From positions 1-11,838 of the forward strand of contig CAYZVH010000095.1 of NCBI GenBank assembly GCA_964481755.1: DNA of 11,838 nucleotides, given 5' to 3'. Positions 1 through 8,795 of the stretch are shown here, piece after piece. The stretch is from Phocaeicola_A sp964481755 (GTDB lineage Bacteria > Bacteroidota > Bacteroidia > Bacteroidales > Bacteroidaceae). Below the pieces are notes generated by a model. That model was given only the letters and a program-made list of their open reading frames with translations. It made no database searches and was not told where the DNA came from. A program made the translations under genes and the position numbers. Position 1 is the first letter of the stretch. Each line of letters opens with the position of its first letter.

Positions 1-2230
1 TGTTGACAATGTCGCGCACAGAGCTCTCGAAGTCGGTGAAGTGGATAGGCTTGTTCAGTCCCATCTGTATCGGGCCGATGACCTCTGTCTCGCTCATGGC
101 TTGGATGAGTTTGTAGGCGGAGTTGGCAGAGCTCAGGTTGGGGAATATCAACGTGTTCACGTCGAGTCCTTTCAGGCGGGTGAACGGATACTTGTCGTCG
201 CGCAGGGCCTTGTTCATGGCGAAGTTCACCTGCATCTCGCCGTCGATGGGCAGGTCGGGGTACTCGCGTTGCATGTAGTCCACAGCCTGGTGCACGGTGG
301 CGGGGCTGCCCACGTTGTCCGCTCCGAAGTTGGAGTAGGAGAGCATGGCCATCACCGGCTCGTGGTTGAAGAAGCGCACCGTGTGGTACGACAGGCGGGC
401 GATGTCTATCAGCGTGTTCGTGTCCGGGTGACGGTTGATGAGCGTGTCGGCCACGAAGTAGGTTCCCTTCTTCGAGTTGAGGATGTGCATCGTGCCGAAG
501 TGGTTGTAGCCCTCGCGGATGCCAATCACCTCCTTGGCCACCTTGATGGTGTTGGAGTAGCGCGTGTAGATGCCGGTGATGAAGGCGTCGGCCTCGCCGG
601 TCTCCACCATCATCATACCGAAGTAGTTGCGCTCGAACATCTTGTCGTTGGCCTCCTGGTAGGTGAATCCCTCGCGGGCACGCTTCTCGGTGAGGATGCG
701 TGCGTAGCGCTCGCGGCGTTCAGCCTCGCGGTCGTGGCGCAGGTTGATGATCTCTATGCCGTCCAGACTGAGGTCGAGTTCCTTCGCCAGCTTGGCGATG
801 CGCTCCTCGTTGCCCAGCAGGATAGGCTTGCAGATGCCCTCTGCCTTTGCCTCCACGGCGGCCTTCAGCATGTTGGGGTGAATGCCTTCGGCGAACACCA
901 CGCGCTGCGGGTCGCGGCGGGCGGTCTCGTAGAGCTGGCGGGTGAGCTTGTTCTCCTGGCCCATCAGCTCGCGCAGGCGGTTCTTATACTCGTCCCAGTC
1001 GGTGATTTGCTTGCGTGCCACGCCCGACTCCATGGCGGCTTTGGCCACGGCCATGGACACCTCTGTAATCAAGCGCGGGTCTACGGGTTTGGGGATGAAG
1101 TACTTCGGTCCGAAGGTGAAGTTGTTCACATGGTACACCTCATTCACCACGTCGGGCACCGGTTGCTTGGCCAGTGCGGCGATGGCCTTCACGGCTGCCA
1201 GCTTCATCTCCTCGTTGATGGCGCTGGCGCGGGTGTCCAATGCGCCACGGAAGATGTAGGGGAATCCGATGACGTTGTTTATCTGGTTCGGATAGTCGGA
1301 GCGGCCTGTCGACATCAGCACGTCGGGGCGTGAGGCCATGGCGTCCTCGTACGAGATCTCCGGCACGGGGTTGGCCAGGGCGAACACTATCGGGTTGGCG
1401 GCCATGCTGCGGATCATGTCCTGCGTCAGCACGTTGCCCTTGGAGAGGCCGAGGAACACGTCGGCTCCCTTGATAGCTTCCGCCAGGGTGTGCACGTCGC
1501 GGCGGTCGGTGGCGAAGAATCGTTTGTTCTCCGTCAGGTTGGGGCGGTCGGAGGTGATCACTCCCTTGCTGTCGAGCATCAGGATGTTCTCCTTGCGGGC
1601 ACCCAGGGCCATGTAGAGTTTGGTGCACGAGGTGGCGGATGCGCCTGCGCCGTTCACCACAATCTTCACCTCGTCAATCTTCTTGCCGGCGACCTCCAGG
1701 GCGTTCAGCAGTCCGGCGGACGAGATGATGGCCGTTCCGTGCTGGTCGTCGTGCATCACGGGGATGTCCAGCTCTTCCTTCAGTCGGCGCTCTATCTCGA
1801 AGCACTCGGGGGCCTTGATGTCCTCCAAGTTGATGCCTCCGAAGGTGGGGGCTATGGCCTTCACTGCCTCGATGAACTTGTCGGGGTCTTTCTCGTTTAT
1901 CTCGATGTCGAACACATCGATGCCTGCGTAAATCTTGAAGAGCAGTCCCTTGCCTTCCATCACGGGCTTGCCGCTGAGGGCGCCTATGTCGCCCAGACCG
2001 AGCACGGCCGTTCCGTTGGAAATCACTGCCACCAGGTTGCCTTTGGCTGTGTAGTCGTAAGCCGTCTGGGGGTCTTTCTCAATCTCCAGGCAAGGCTCGG
2101 CCACGCCGGGTGAGTAGGCCAGTGACAAGTCCGTTTGTGTACTGTAGGGCTTGGTCGGCACCACCTCTATCTTGCCCGGTTTCCCTTGTGAGTGATAAAG
2201 CAAAGCTGCCTCTTTCGTTATCTTCACCAT
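1..2230 (-). CDS. maeB: NADP-dependent malic enzyme (oxaloacetate-decarboxylating) with C-terminal phosphate acetyltransferase-like domain, partial
   Basis: I read this frame by reverse-complementing the sequence; it is open from ATG 2230-2228 to the left edge (743 codons, no stop), so the last residues are missing. The family is usually about 760 residues, so little is lost. The enzyme oxidatively decarboxylates malate to pyruvate and CO2 in the cytoplasm, producing NADPH. Visible landmarks are the SLAYSPGVAEPC segment with the catalytic tyrosine (Tyr39), Lys94 in GKPVMEGKG as likely general base, metal ligands Glu136/Asp137 in NLEDIKAPE and Asp162 in MHDDQHGTA, and a Rossmann VVNGAGASAT dinucleotide site. 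From about residue 430 (RQLYETARRDPQRVVFAEG) the protein continues into the phosphotransacetylase-like domain, which in MaeB is regulatory (acetyl-CoA response) and not known to be catalytic. NADP preference is inferred from the family. It is transcribed divergently from the efflux operon. Confidence 0.95.
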   Translation of the reverse strand, partial: MVKITKEAALLYHSQGKPGKIEVVPTKPYSTQTDLSLAYSPGVAEPCLEIEKDPQTAYDYTAKGNLVAVISNGTAVLGLGDIGALSGKPVMEGKGLLFKIYAGIDVFDIEINEKDPDKFIEAVKAIAPTFGGINLEDIKAPECFEIERRLKEELDIPVMHDDQHGTAIISSAGLLNALEVAGKKIDEVKIVVNGAGASATSCTKLYMALGARKENILMLDSKGVITSDRPNLTENKRFFATDRRDVHTLAEAIKGADVFLGLSKGNVLTQDMIRSMAANPIVFALANPVPEISYEDAMASRPDVLMSTGRSDYPNQINNVIGFPYIFRGALDTRASAINEEMKLAAVKAIAALAKQPVPDVVNEVYHVNNFTFGPKYFIPKPVDPRLITEVSMAVAKAAMESGVARKQITDWDEYKNRLRELMGQENKLTRQLYETARRDPQRVVFAEGIHPNMLKAAVEAKAEGICKPILLGNEERIAKLAKELDLSLDGIEIINLRHDREAERRERYARILTEKRAREGFTYQEANDKMFERNYFGMMMVETGEADAFITGIYTRYSNTIKVAKEVIGIREGYNHFGTMHILNSKKGTYFVADTLINRHPDTNTLIDIARLSYHTVRFFNHEPVMAMLSYSNFGADNVGSPATVHQAVDYMQREYPDLPIDGEMQVNFAMNKALRDDKYPFTRLKGLDVNTLIFPNLSSANSAYKLIQAMSETEVIGPIQMGLNKPIHFTDFESSVRDIVN

Positions 2231-2271
2231 AATTGTAAGTTTTATATGTCCTTTTGTAAATTATCGTGCGG

Positions 2272-2279
2272 CAAAAGTA
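2272..2279 (-). promoter_or_regulatory. Putative -7 box of the malic enzyme promoter
   Basis: The minus strand reads TACTTTTG, a full match to the Bacteroidetes -7 consensus TAnnTTTG, about 41 bases upstream of the malic enzyme ATG. I see no convincing TTTG -33 element 19-21 bases further upstream, so support rests on the -7 box and its position. The run AAAGGA on the same strand, around 2249-2256, lies too far from the ATG for a standard ribosome binding site. Confidence 0.5.
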
Positions 2280-2354
2280 ATGATTTTATAAACATTCACG
2301 CTATAATTTTCTATAAATCATACAAACGTACCTCTATTTTCGTGCTTCAGCGCC

Positions 2355-2410
2355 CTTGCGCCTCCTCTCGACAGGCCTTGCGCATCCCCTCGACAGCTCT
2401 TGCGCATGGC
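2355..2410. repeat. 22-bp intergenic tandem repeat, about 2.5 copies
   Basis: Two full units lie at 2355-2376 and 2377-2398. A third starts at 2399 and diverges after CTTGCGCAT. The unit begins CTTGCGCmTCC and ends CTCGACAG plus two variable bases; the two complete copies differ at four positions. The repeat lies between the divergent malic enzyme and tetR promoters and is far richer in G and C than the sequence on either side. No coding frame here has any support. Confidence 0.75.
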
Positions 2411-2486
2411 TTTTTCGCCTCTTCTGCCAACGTTTCTAGTATAATGTGAAAAGAGTATAACTTACGTGGCCGTAGGTAGAAAACTT

Positions 2487-2517
2487 TTTGAGACGATTGA
2501 GTTTTTTGGCACTTTTG
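2487..2517 (+). promoter_or_regulatory. Putative promoter of the efflux operon
   Basis: TTTG at 2487-2490 is followed after 19 bases by CACTTTTG at 2510-2517. This matches the Bacteroidetes consensus TTTG-N19-21-TAnnTTTG with one mismatch in the -7 box. The predicted start site near 2523 gives a leader of only about 20 bases before the tetR ATG. With the very short gaps downstream, this is the only evident promoter for all five genes. Confidence 0.65.
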
Positions 2518-2542
2518 TACCCTATTTCTATCGAAAAGGTAC
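2517..2542. promoter_or_regulatory. Candidate TetR operator (imperfect palindrome over the start site)
   Basis: GTACC at 2517-2521 and GGTAC at 2538-2542 form an inverted repeat. It contains inner half-arms TTTC (2525-2528) and GAAA (2533-2536), so each arm reads GTACC-(1-3 bases)-TTTC. The element covers the predicted start site and ends at the base before the tetR ATG, where a bound dimer would block transcription. Size and position suit a TetR-family operator controlling its own operon; binding is inferred. Confidence 0.45.
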
Positions 2543-3199
2543 ATGGAAAGAACGTTGAAGGAATCCCCAGCCAGAACAGAACTGTATGAACGGATAGTGC
2601 GCACGGCCTCCGAGGCCTTCGCGCAGGAGGGCATCCGGGCGGTGAAGATGGACGACATCGCCGCGCGACTCTCCATATCCAAACGCACGCTCTACGAGAC
2701 TTTCGAGGACAAGGAGGCGTTGCTGTTCGAGTGTATGAGCCGTCACCTGCAGCAGATGCGGGCGTTCATGGACGAGGTGTGCGGCCGCACGGAAAATGTG
2801 TTGGAGATTATACTTGAGTTTTACCTCTGCCACATGGAGAACTTGCGGCGGGTGAACTACGTCTTCGTGGAGGACCTGAAGAAGTACCCCCGCGTGATGG
2901 AGTATCTGCGACAGAAGCGTCAGGACAATCTGAAGGAGACCATCCTCTTCTTCGAGCGAGGCGTGGAGCAGGGGCTCTTCCGGCCCGACCTGGACATGGC
3001 CTTGGTCATCCAGCTGATGCAGCTGCTCAACGAGCAGGTGACGCGCAACGACCTGGGGCGCGTCTATCCCATGGAGCAGCTGTTCCGCTCGGTGGTGCTC
3101 ATCTTCATCCGCGGCATTTCCACCGACAAGGGCCTGCGGTTGCTCGAGGAGCTGATAGAGCGGCACGATAAGAAGAAACACGAACAAACCAATTTATAA
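2543..3199 (+). CDS. TetR/AcrR-family transcriptional regulator
   Basis: A 218-residue protein of normal TetR-family length. The N-terminal DNA-binding domain spans about residues 14-62, with the helix-turn-helix at about 36-56 (MDDIAARLSISKRTLYETFEDKEALL), including the usual lysine-x-tyrosine/phenylalanine-x-KE pattern after the recognition helix. The C-terminal helical ligand/dimer domain (about 65-210) is divergent, as is usual, and reveals no ligand. It is the first gene of the efflux operon, and its stop is followed after two bases by the tolC-like ATG, so the genes are surely cotranscribed. The likely role is repression of the operon, including itself, relieved by a pump substrate or a stress metabolite. 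The start follows the predicted promoter by about 25 bases; no strong Shine-Dalgarno is present. Confidence 0.9.
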   Translation: MERTLKESPARTELYERIVRTASEAFAQEGIRAVKMDDIAARLSISKRTLYETFEDKEALLFECMSRHLQQMRAFMDEVCGRTENVLEIILEFYLCHMENLRRVNYVFVEDLKKYPRVMEYLRQKRQDNLKETILFFERGVEQGLFRPDLDMALVIQLMQLLNEQVTRNDLGRVYPMEQLFRSVVLIFIRGISTDKGLRLLEELIERHDKKKHEQTNL

Positions 3200-3201
3200 A
3201 T

Positions 3202-4554
3202 ATGAAACACCCAAAGAGAAAAAAACTGTTTGCAGCCCTGTTGCTGCTGTCCGCGGTTCCTGTGTGCGCACAGGAGACATTGGTGTTGACGTTGGACAAG
3301 GCCATCTCCATAGCCTTGAGCGACAATCCGACGATCAAAGTGGCCGATGAAGATGTGCAATTGAAAGAGTCGAGCAAGAAGGAGGCCCTCTGGGGTCTGC
3401 TGCCCGAAGCCAGCCTGGTGGGCTCCTACACCCGCACCATCGAGAAGCAAACCTTCGCCATGGGCGACCAGCAGGTGAAGGTAGGTACCACCAACAGCTA
3501 CAGTGGTGGCCTCTCGGTGAGCCTGCCCGTGTTTGCCCCGGCGCTCTACAAGAGCATTCAGATAACCCGCACGGATGTGGAGCTGGCTGTGGAGAAGGCG
3601 CGCTCGTCGAAGCTGGACCTCATCAACCAGGTGACGAAAGCCTTCTATCAGCTGCTGCTCTCGCAGGACAGCTACGAGGTGCTGCAGAAGAGCTACGCCC
3701 AGAGCGAGGAGAACTTCCGCGTGGTGAGCGCCAAGTATGAGCAAGGCACCGTCAGCGAGTACGACAAGATAAGCGCCGACGTGCAGATGCGCAGCATCAA
3801 ACCCAACGTGGTGTCGGCCCGCAACGGCGTGAACCTGGCCAAGCTGCAGCTGAAGGTGCTCATGGGAATGACGGCCGACCTCGACATCAGCGTGGACGAC
3901 AAACTGCAGGACCATGAGATGGAGATGTTCCAGCGTCAGATAGGCGACGCGTCGCCCCTGGGGCTGCAGAACAACAGCGAGATGAAGCAGTTCGACCTCA
4001 ACGAGAAGCTGCTGAAGCAGAATCTGAAGTTGCAGTACACCAACTTCATGCCTACGCTCAGCTTCTCGTTCCAGTATATGTACACCACGCTGACCAACGA
4101 CTTCAAGTTCAGCGAGTATAAGTGGAACCCCTATTCCACCATCGGACTGAGCCTGAGCATCCCCCTGTTCAAGGGCAGCAACTTCACCAAGCTGAAGCAG
4201 GCACGCATACAGATGAGCCAGCTTAGCGAGAACCGCGTCAACACCGAGCGCCAGCTCAACATGCAGGTGACCACCTACCGCGACAATATGGCCGCCAGCA
4301 CCGAGCAGGTCATCAGCAACCGCGAGGCGGTGGTGCAGGCCGAGAAGGGACGCATGATTGCCCAGCGCCGCTACGATGTGGGCAAGGGCACCATACTGGA
4401 GCTCAACAGCTCCGAGGTGGCTCTCACACAGGCGCAGCTCACCTACAACCAGTCCATCTACGACTACCTCACCGCCAAGGCCGACCTCGACAAGGTGCTC
4501 GGCCGCGAGGACTATCTCTACAACGATAACCAGAATAACGAAACTCAGAAATAA
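3202..4554 (+). CDS. TolC-family outer-membrane efflux protein
   Basis: A 450-residue protein, typical for the outer membrane efflux protein (OEP) family. It has a signal peptide: a basic n-region (KHPKRKK), a hydrophobic core at residues 9-21 and likely cleavage after Val-Cys-Ala (residue 23). Cys22 does not sit in a lipobox, so type I processing is favoured over lipidation. Two OEP repeats can be seen: the first opens with LDKAISIALSDNP near residue 30, and the second ends with the long helix of TQAQLTYNQSIYDYLTAKADLDKVLG near the C-terminus. OEP proteins form trimeric ducts with a beta-barrel in the outer membrane and an alpha-helical tunnel in the periplasm. This one is probably the exit duct for the adaptor and RND pump encoded next, 10 bases downstream. 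Confidence 0.93.
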   Translation: MKHPKRKKLFAALLLLSAVPVCAQETLVLTLDKAISIALSDNPTIKVADEDVQLKESSKKEALWGLLPEASLVGSYTRTIEKQTFAMGDQQVKVGTTNSYSGGLSVSLPVFAPALYKSIQITRTDVELAVEKARSSKLDLINQVTKAFYQLLLSQDSYEVLQKSYAQSEENFRVVSAKYEQGTVSEYDKISADVQMRSIKPNVVSARNGVNLAKLQLKVLMGMTADLDISVDDKLQDHEMEMFQRQIGDASPLGLQNNSEMKQFDLNEKLLKQNLKLQYTNFMPTLSFSFQYMYTTLTNDFKFSEYKWNPYSTIGLSLSIPLFKGSNFTKLKQARIQMSQLSENRVNTERQLNMQVTTYRDNMAASTEQVISNREAVVQAEKGRMIAQRRYDVGKGTILELNSSEVALTQAQLTYNQSIYDYLTAKADLDKVLGREDYLYNDNQNNETQK

Positions 4555-4564
4555 CACAGACACA

Positions 4565-5584
4565 ATGAAAAAGAATACTTACACTACCATTCTCTTCGGT
4601 ATGGCCCTGCTGCTGGGTGCATGCAGTGGCTCCGACAGTAAACAGACCGCCGACAAGCAAGAGGCGAAACCCAAAGTGAAACTGGCCACCGTGAAGGCAC
4701 AAGCCGTGGAACAGATTGTGGAGTACACCGCCACGGTGGAGGCCGACATCAAGAACAACATCGCACCATCCACCGCCGTGCGCATCGAGAAGATCTTCGT
4801 GGAGGTGGGCGACTATGTGCGCAAAGGCCAGAAGCTGGTGCAGATGGACGCCTCCAACCTGCGCCAGGCAAAGCTGCAGCTCGACAACCAGGAAGTGGAG
4901 TTCAAACGTACCGACGAACTCTATAAGGTGGGCGGAGCCTCCAAGTCGGAGTGGGACGCCGCCAAGATGAACCTCGACGTGCGCCAGACAGCCTACAACA
5001 ACCTGCTGGAGAACACCCAGCTGCTGAGCCCCATCGACGGAGTCATCACCGCCCGCAACTACGACAACGGCGACATGTACAGCAACGGCAACCCCGTGCT
5101 GACCGTGGAGCGCATCTCGCCCGTGAAGCTCCTCATCAACGTGTCCGAGAGCTACTTCCCCCTCATTAAGCAGGGCGCTGCCGCCAAGGTGCAGCTCGAC
5201 GTCTATGGCGACGAGCAGTTCGAGGGCAAGATCTCCCTCATCTATCCCACCATCGACGCCACCACACACACCTTCCCCGTGGAGGTGCAGCTGGCCAACG
5301 CCAACCGCCGTGTGCGTCCGGGCATGTTCGGCCGCGTCACACTGAACCTCGGCACGAAGAACCACATCGTGGTGCCCGACATGGCCATCGTGAAGCAGGC
5401 AGGTGCCGGCGACCGCTACGTCTACGTCTACAGCGACGGCAAGGTGAGCTACAACAAGGTGGAGCTGGGCCGACGCATGGACACCGAGTACGAGCTGCTC
5501 TCCGGTGTGCCCGACAACTCACAGGTGGTGATTGCCGGACAGAGCCGCTTGGCCAATGGCGTGGAAGTGGAAGTTGAACAATAA
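4565..5584 (+). CDS. RND efflux periplasmic adaptor (membrane fusion protein), lipoprotein
   Basis: This 339-residue adaptor bridges the RND pump and the outer-membrane duct. I chose ATG 4565 because it gives a clean lipoprotein signal: MKKN, a hydrophobic stretch and the lipobox LGAC with Cys20. An in-frame ATG at 4358 would add 69 residues lying inside the tolC-like gene in another frame, rich in Ser, Thr and Arg and without signal character. The first lipoyl half is at about 70-92 (VEVGDYVRKGQKL), a short helical hairpin at about 95-150, and the second lipoyl half at about 155-180 (SPIDGVITARNYDNGDMY). A beta-barrel domain follows, with the conserved RPGMF at 251-255, then a membrane-proximal domain. 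The ten-base gap from the upstream stop indicates cotranscription. Confidence 0.93.
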   Translation: MKKNTYTTILFGMALLLGACSGSDSKQTADKQEAKPKVKLATVKAQAVEQIVEYTATVEADIKNNIAPSTAVRIEKIFVEVGDYVRKGQKLVQMDASNLRQAKLQLDNQEVEFKRTDELYKVGGASKSEWDAAKMNLDVRQTAYNNLLENTQLLSPIDGVITARNYDNGDMYSNGNPVLTVERISPVKLLINVSESYFPLIKQGAAAKVQLDVYGDEQFEGKISLIYPTIDATTHTFPVEVQLANANRRVRPGMFGRVTLNLGTKNHIVVPDMAIVKQAGAGDRYVYVYSDGKVSYNKVELGRRMDTEYELLSGVPDNSQVVIAGQSRLANGVEVEVEQ

Positions 5585-5605
5585 CCCCCGTAAAGAACAA
5601 TTGCT

Positions 5606-8600
5606 ATGAGTTTATACGAAGGCTCGGTAAAGAAACCGATTATGACCTCGCTCTGCTTCCTGGCGGTGGCGATATTTGGTCTGTTCTCGCTAAGCAAACT
5701 GCCGGTGGACCTCTACCCGGACATCGAGACCAACACCATCATGGTGTTCACCTCGTACCAGGGAGCCAGCGCCACCGATATCGAGAACAACGTGACACGT
5801 CCCTTGGAGAACACGCTCAACTCCGTGAGCAACCTGAAGCACATCACCTCACGCTCCAGCGAGAACATCTCCGTCATCACCCTGGAGTTTGAGTATGGCT
5901 ACGACATCGACGTGCTCACCAACGACGTGCGCGACAAGCTCGACATGGTCTCCTCGTCGCTCCCCGATGAGGCCAACACACCTATCATCTTCAAGTTCAG
6001 CACCGACATGATTCCTATCCTCATGCTCTCGGTGCAGGCTGAGGAGAGCCGCTCGGCCCTCTACAAGATATTGGACGACAATGTGGTGAACGCCCTGGCG
6101 CGTATCCCCGGCGTGGGTACCGTCTCCATCGCCGGCGCGCCGCAGCGCGAGATCAACGTCTACTGCGACCCCAACAAGCTGGAGGCCTACGGACTCACCG
6201 TGGAGAGCATCAGCTCAGCCATCAGCACCGAGAACAAGAACACCCCGGGCGGAACGTTCGACATCGGCAACAACACCTACTCGCTGCGTGTGGAGGGTGA
6301 GTTCGACGACCCGCAGGAGATGCGCAACATCATCGTGGGCACCCACAACGGCTCGGCCGTCTACCTCCACGACGTGGCCAACGTGGTGGACTCCCTCGAG
6401 GAGCGCACCCAGCAGACCTACAACAACGGCCGCCAAGGTGCCATGATCATCGTGCAGAAGCAGTCCGGTGGCAACTCGGTGAGCATCTCCAAGAAGGTGC
6501 TCGAGGAACTGCCACGCCTGCAGAAGTCGCTCCCCAGCGACGTGAAGCTCGGCATCATCGTCAACACCTCCGACAACATTCTGAATACCATCGGCAGCTT
6601 GGAGGAGACCATCCTCTACGCCCTGCTGTTCGTGGTGCTGGTGGTGTTCGCCTTCCTGGGCCGCTGGCGAGCCACGGTCATCATCTGCATCACCATCCCG
6701 CTCTCGCTGATCGCCTCGTTCATCTACCTGGCCATCACCGACGGCGGCTCGCTCAACATCGTCTCCCTCTCGTGTCTGTCCATAGCCATCGGTAGTGTGG
6801 TGGACGACGCCATCGTGGTGCTCGAGAACGTCACCACCCACATCGAGCGTGGCTCCGACCCGAAGCAGGCCGCCATCCACGGTACCAACGAGGTGGGTGT
6901 CTCCGTCATCGCCTCCACGCTGACCATGATTGCCGTGTTCTTCCCGCTGACTATGGTCTCCGGTATGACCGGTGTGCTGTTCCAGCAGTTGGGCTGGATG
7001 ATGTGCGTCATCATGACCATCTCCGTCATCTGCGCCCTCACGCTCACCCCGATGCTCTGCTCGCAGTTGCTGCGTCTGCAGAAGAAGCAAACCAAGGCGT
7101 TCCTCACCTTCTATAAGCCCATCGAGCGCGCCCTCAACGCGCTGGACGCTTGGTACGCCGCCCGCCTGAACTGGGCCGTACGCCACCGCTCGCGGGTGAT
7201 CATCGGTTGCTTCGTGCTGCTCGTCGTCACGCTGTTCTGCGCCAAAGGCATCGGCTCGGAGTTCTTCCCCTCGCAGGACAACAGCCGCATCTCCGTGAAA
7301 CTGCAGCTGCCCATCGGTAGCCGCGTGGAGCGCGCGCAGGCCATCTCGCAACAGCTCACCGAGCTGTGGATGAGCCGCTACGGCGAGAAGATGCTCTGCT
7401 GCAACTACACCGTGGGCCAGGCCGACTCCGACAACACCTTCGCCTCCATGCAGGACAACGGTTCGCACATCATCTCCTTCAACATCCGTATGGCCGACCC
7501 CTCGGACCGCGACATTACCCTGTCCGCCGTCTGCGATGAGATGCGTGCCGACCTTGCCAAACTGCCCGAGCTGGCCAAGGCACAGGTCATCATGGGAGGT
7601 AGCAACAGCAGCATGGGCGGTCAGTCCACGGCCGACTTCGAGGTCTATGGCTACGACTTCACCGAGACCGACCGCATCTCCAAGGAGCTGAAGCAGGAGT
7701 TGCTCAAGATCAAGGGCGTCTCCGAGGTGAACATCAGCCGCCAGGACTATCAGCCCGAGTATCAGGTGGACTTCGACCGCGAGAAGCTCGCTCTGCACGG
7801 AATGACCCTCTCCGCCGCCTCCACCTGCCTGCGCAACCGTGTGAACGGTAGCCTCAGTTCCTACTATCGTGAGGATGGCGACGAGTACGACATCAAGGTG
7901 CGCTACGCACCCGAGTTCCGTACCAGCATCGAGGATCTCGAGAATATCCTCCTCTACAACAGCGCCGGCAAGTCGGTGCGCCTGCGCGAGGTGGGTACCG
8001 TGGTCGAGCGTTCGGCGCCTCCTACCATCGAGCGTAAGGACCGCGAGCGTATTGTCACCGTCTCCGCCGTCATCTCCGGCGCCCCGTTGGGCGACGTGGT
8101 GGCCGCCGGCAACGCCGTCATCGACAAGATGGAAATCCCCAGCGGCATCAACATACAGATCTCCGGATCGTATGAGGACCAGCAGGACTCCTTCTCCGAC
8201 CTCATGGTGCTGGGTATACTTATTATTATATTGGTGTTCATCGTGATGGCCGCGCAGTTCGAGTCGCTCACCTATCCGTTCATCATCATGTTCTCCATCC
8301 CCTTCGCCTTCTGCGGTGTGCTGTTGGCGCTGTTCATCACCGGCACCACGCTCAACGTGATGAGCCTCCTGGGAGCCATCATGCTGATCGGTATCGTGGT
8401 GAAGAACGGTATTGTGCTCATCGACTACACCACACTGTGCCGCGAGCGCGGACAGTCGGTGCTGCTGGCCGTTGTCACCGCCGGCCGTAGCCGTCTGCGT
8501 CCTGTGCTGATGACCACGCTCACCACCATCCTCGGTATGGTGCCTATGGCTGTCAGCTCGGGCGAGGGCTCGGAGATGTGGCGTCCGCTGGGTGTCTCCG

Positions 8601-8779
8601 TCATCGGCGGTCTCACCGTCTCCACCATCCTGACGCTGATACTGGTGCCGACCCTCTTCAGTGTGTTCGGTGGTGTGGGCATCAAGCGCCGTCGTCGTAA
8701 GATGCGAAAGCAACGCGAGCTCAACGAGTACTTCCAGGCCCACAAGAGCGAGATGATTAAAAATAAGTTGGACAATTAA
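5606..8779 (+). CDS. RND efflux transporter permease (AcrB/HAE type)
   Basis: A 1057-residue inner-membrane proton-driven pump of normal RND length. The protein shows the internal duplication of the family: TM1 near residues 12-30, a large periplasmic domain, TM2 from about 333, then a second half with the same plan. The proton-relay residues align with AcrB: Asp400-Asp401 in GSVVDDAIVVLENV (AcrB D407/D408), Lys933 in VVKNGIVLID (K940), Arg963 and Thr970 in RLRPVLMTT (R971, T978). The double aspartate points to the hydrophobe/amphiphile-extruding branch rather than heavy-metal RND pumps, which usually carry a single aspartate there. The last about 30 residues form a strongly basic cytoplasmic tail (KRRRRKMRKQR). 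Substrate cannot be told from sequence. It follows the adaptor by 21 bases and precedes the PII-like gene by 16. Confidence 0.96.
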   Translation: MSLYEGSVKKPIMTSLCFLAVAIFGLFSLSKLPVDLYPDIETNTIMVFTSYQGASATDIENNVTRPLENTLNSVSNLKHITSRSSENISVITLEFEYGYDIDVLTNDVRDKLDMVSSSLPDEANTPIIFKFSTDMIPILMLSVQAEESRSALYKILDDNVVNALARIPGVGTVSIAGAPQREINVYCDPNKLEAYGLTVESISSAISTENKNTPGGTFDIGNNTYSLRVEGEFDDPQEMRNIIVGTHNGSAVYLHDVANVVDSLEERTQQTYNNGRQGAMIIVQKQSGGNSVSISKKVLEELPRLQKSLPSDVKLGIIVNTSDNILNTIGSLEETILYALLFVVLVVFAFLGRWRATVIICITIPLSLIASFIYLAITDGGSLNIVSLSCLSIAIGSVVDDAIVVLENVTTHIERGSDPKQAAIHGTNEVGVSVIASTLTMIAVFFPLTMVSGMTGVLFQQLGWMMCVIMTISVICALTLTPMLCSQLLRLQKKQTKAFLTFYKPIERALNALDAWYAARLNWAVRHRSRVIIGCFVLLVVTLFCAKGIGSEFFPSQDNSRISVKLQLPIGSRVERAQAISQQLTELWMSRYGEKMLCCNYTVGQADSDNTFASMQDNGSHIISFNIRMADPSDRDITLSAVCDEMRADLAKLPELAKAQVIMGGSNSSMGGQSTADFEVYGYDFTETDRISKELKQELLKIKGVSEVNISRQDYQPEYQVDFDREKLALHGMTLSAASTCLRNRVNGSLSSYYREDGDEYDIKVRYAPEFRTSIEDLENILLYNSAGKSVRLREVGTVVERSAPPTIERKDRERIVTVSAVISGAPLGDVVAAGNAVIDKMEIPSGINIQISGSYEDQQDSFSDLMVLGILIIILVFIVMAAQFESLTYPFIIMFSIPFAFCGVLLALFITGTTLNVMSLLGAIMLIGIVVKNGIVLIDYTTLCRERGQSVLLAVVTAGRSRLRPVLMTTLTTILGMVPMAVSSGEGSEMWRPLGVSVIGGLTVSTILTLILVPTLFSVFGGVGIKRRRRKMRKQRELNEYFQAHKSEMIKNKLDN

Positions 8780-8795
8780 ATACTATAATAAGGAT

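Noticed and set aside
41..1333. A 430-codon plus-strand open frame opposite the malic enzyme gene.
   Set aside because: The protein is rich in Val, His, Gly and Leu without family character. The opposite strand carries clear malic enzyme and PTA-like sequence, so this is an antisense shadow of G/C-biased codons.
2347..2688. A 113-codon minus-strand frame across the tandem repeat and the tetR start.
   Set aside because: It overlaps the tetR coding start and the predicted promoter, has no family character, and owes its openness to the repeat and to antisense codon bias.
3064..4563. A 499-codon minus-strand open frame opposite the tolC-like gene.
   Set aside because: A low-complexity Leu/His/Val-rich antisense shadow; the plus frame has a signal peptide and OEP repeats.
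4358..4564. An upstream in-frame ATG that would lengthen the adaptor by 69 residues.
   Set aside because: The extension overlaps the tolC-like gene in another frame, lacks signal features, and would bury the lipobox Cys20 internally.
6215..8743. An 842-codon minus-strand open frame opposite the RND pump gene.
   Set aside because: Its composition (His, Asp, Gly, Glu repeats) is what reverse-reading of a codon-biased gene gives, and the plus strand shows every RND signature. Length alone is not evidence here.
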